From assembly GCA_964515555.1 (NCBI GenBank), contig CAZEVY010000129.1:1-13700 (forward strand): a stretch of DNA of 13,700 nt, given 5' to 3'. Position 1 is the first letter of the stretch; the number at the start of each line of letters is the position of its first letter. The position numbers were made by a program, and so were the translations under genes. The notes beneath the pieces were generated by a model. The model was not told the DNA's origin. It was given only the letters and a program-made list of their open reading frames with translations, and searched no databases. Below, one piece after another: positions 13,599 through 13,700 of the stretch. The stretch comes from CAZEVY01 sp964515555. GTDB taxonomy: Bacteria; Acidobacteriota; Terriglobia; Bryobacterales; Bryobacteraceae.

Positions 13599-13700
13599 CT
13601 ATCGGCGAACCTGGCGCAGGGCGGCGAGCGTCTGATCCGAAACCCGCACGACGGTCCCGTGGCGATGGTCGGGCGGGAAGCTGAGGCGATCCGTCACGTC
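13599..13700 (-). CDS. 3' end of an unidentified gene (partial)
   Basis: An open minus-strand frame enters from the window edge and ends at TAG (13599-13601), giving 33 residues ending VSDQTLAALRQVRR. The stretch DRLSFPPDHRHGTVVRVSDQ has loose likeness to the end of DUF5615/PIN-like small proteins (FPP..H.G.VV.R..DQ), but the fragment is too short to identify. If real, its stop lies 88 bp from the next gene, with the 10-bp repeats in between. Confidence 0.35.
   Translation of the reverse strand, partial: DVTDRLSFPPDHRHGTVVRVSDQTLAALRQVRR

Overview
The window is a GC-rich stretch of bacterial chromosome, densely packed with genes on both strands. The best guess for its source is an Acidobacteriota member of the Bryobacter/Solibacter type. 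That rests on an 'orphan' MacB/FtsX-type permease of the ADOP kind with no ATPase gene beside it, Uma2-family nuclease genes, frequent GTG/TTG starts and the GC-rich codon use. No rRNA or other phylogenetic marker is present, so this assignment is an inference.

Layout, left to right. 1-135 is an AT-rich leader with a parS-like palindrome. 136-1143 (+) is a GT4-type glycosyltransferase, which meets an HPr-kinase-like P-loop protein (1112-2119, -) tail to tail with overlapping ends. Just upstream of the kinase, on the same strand, is a selenocysteine tRNA (selC, 2165-2259), so the organism very probably makes selenoproteins. Divergent from it, across a 167-bp region holding a hairpin, is zinc L-threonine 3-dehydrogenase (tdh, 2427-3455). 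From 7430 leftwards to 3466 runs a tightly coupled minus-strand operon: two half-size chromate-transporter (CHR) proteins, a secreted NTF2-like protein and a large ADOP permease, each start touching the previous stop. A HlyD-type membrane-fusion protein (7454-8446, +) diverges from it by only 23 bp.

Two tandem Uma2 genes follow (8488-9051 and 9102-9668). Each is preceded by the same perfect 45-bp sequence, so the gene was duplicated together with its leader. Next is a four-gene plus-strand chain whose starts overlap or nearly touch the preceding stops: serine O-acetyltransferase (cysE-like), a short secreted metzincin-type zinc peptidase, an exported sialidase-like beta-propeller, and a Pro-rich putative lipoprotein made of two duplicated Ig-like modules. 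The last three are predicted exported and probably act together outside the cytoplasm. A minus-strand adenosine deaminase-family gene (12572-13510) closes the coding part. It is followed by a short 10-bp-period tandem repeat and the 3' end of another minus-strand gene running off the window.

I do not see an established new defence system, CRISPR array, prophage or insertion sequence. The points most worth a second look are the parS-like palindrome, selC with its HprK-like neighbour, the exported metzincin/propeller/duplicated-Ig chain behind cysE, and the Uma2 tandem duplication.
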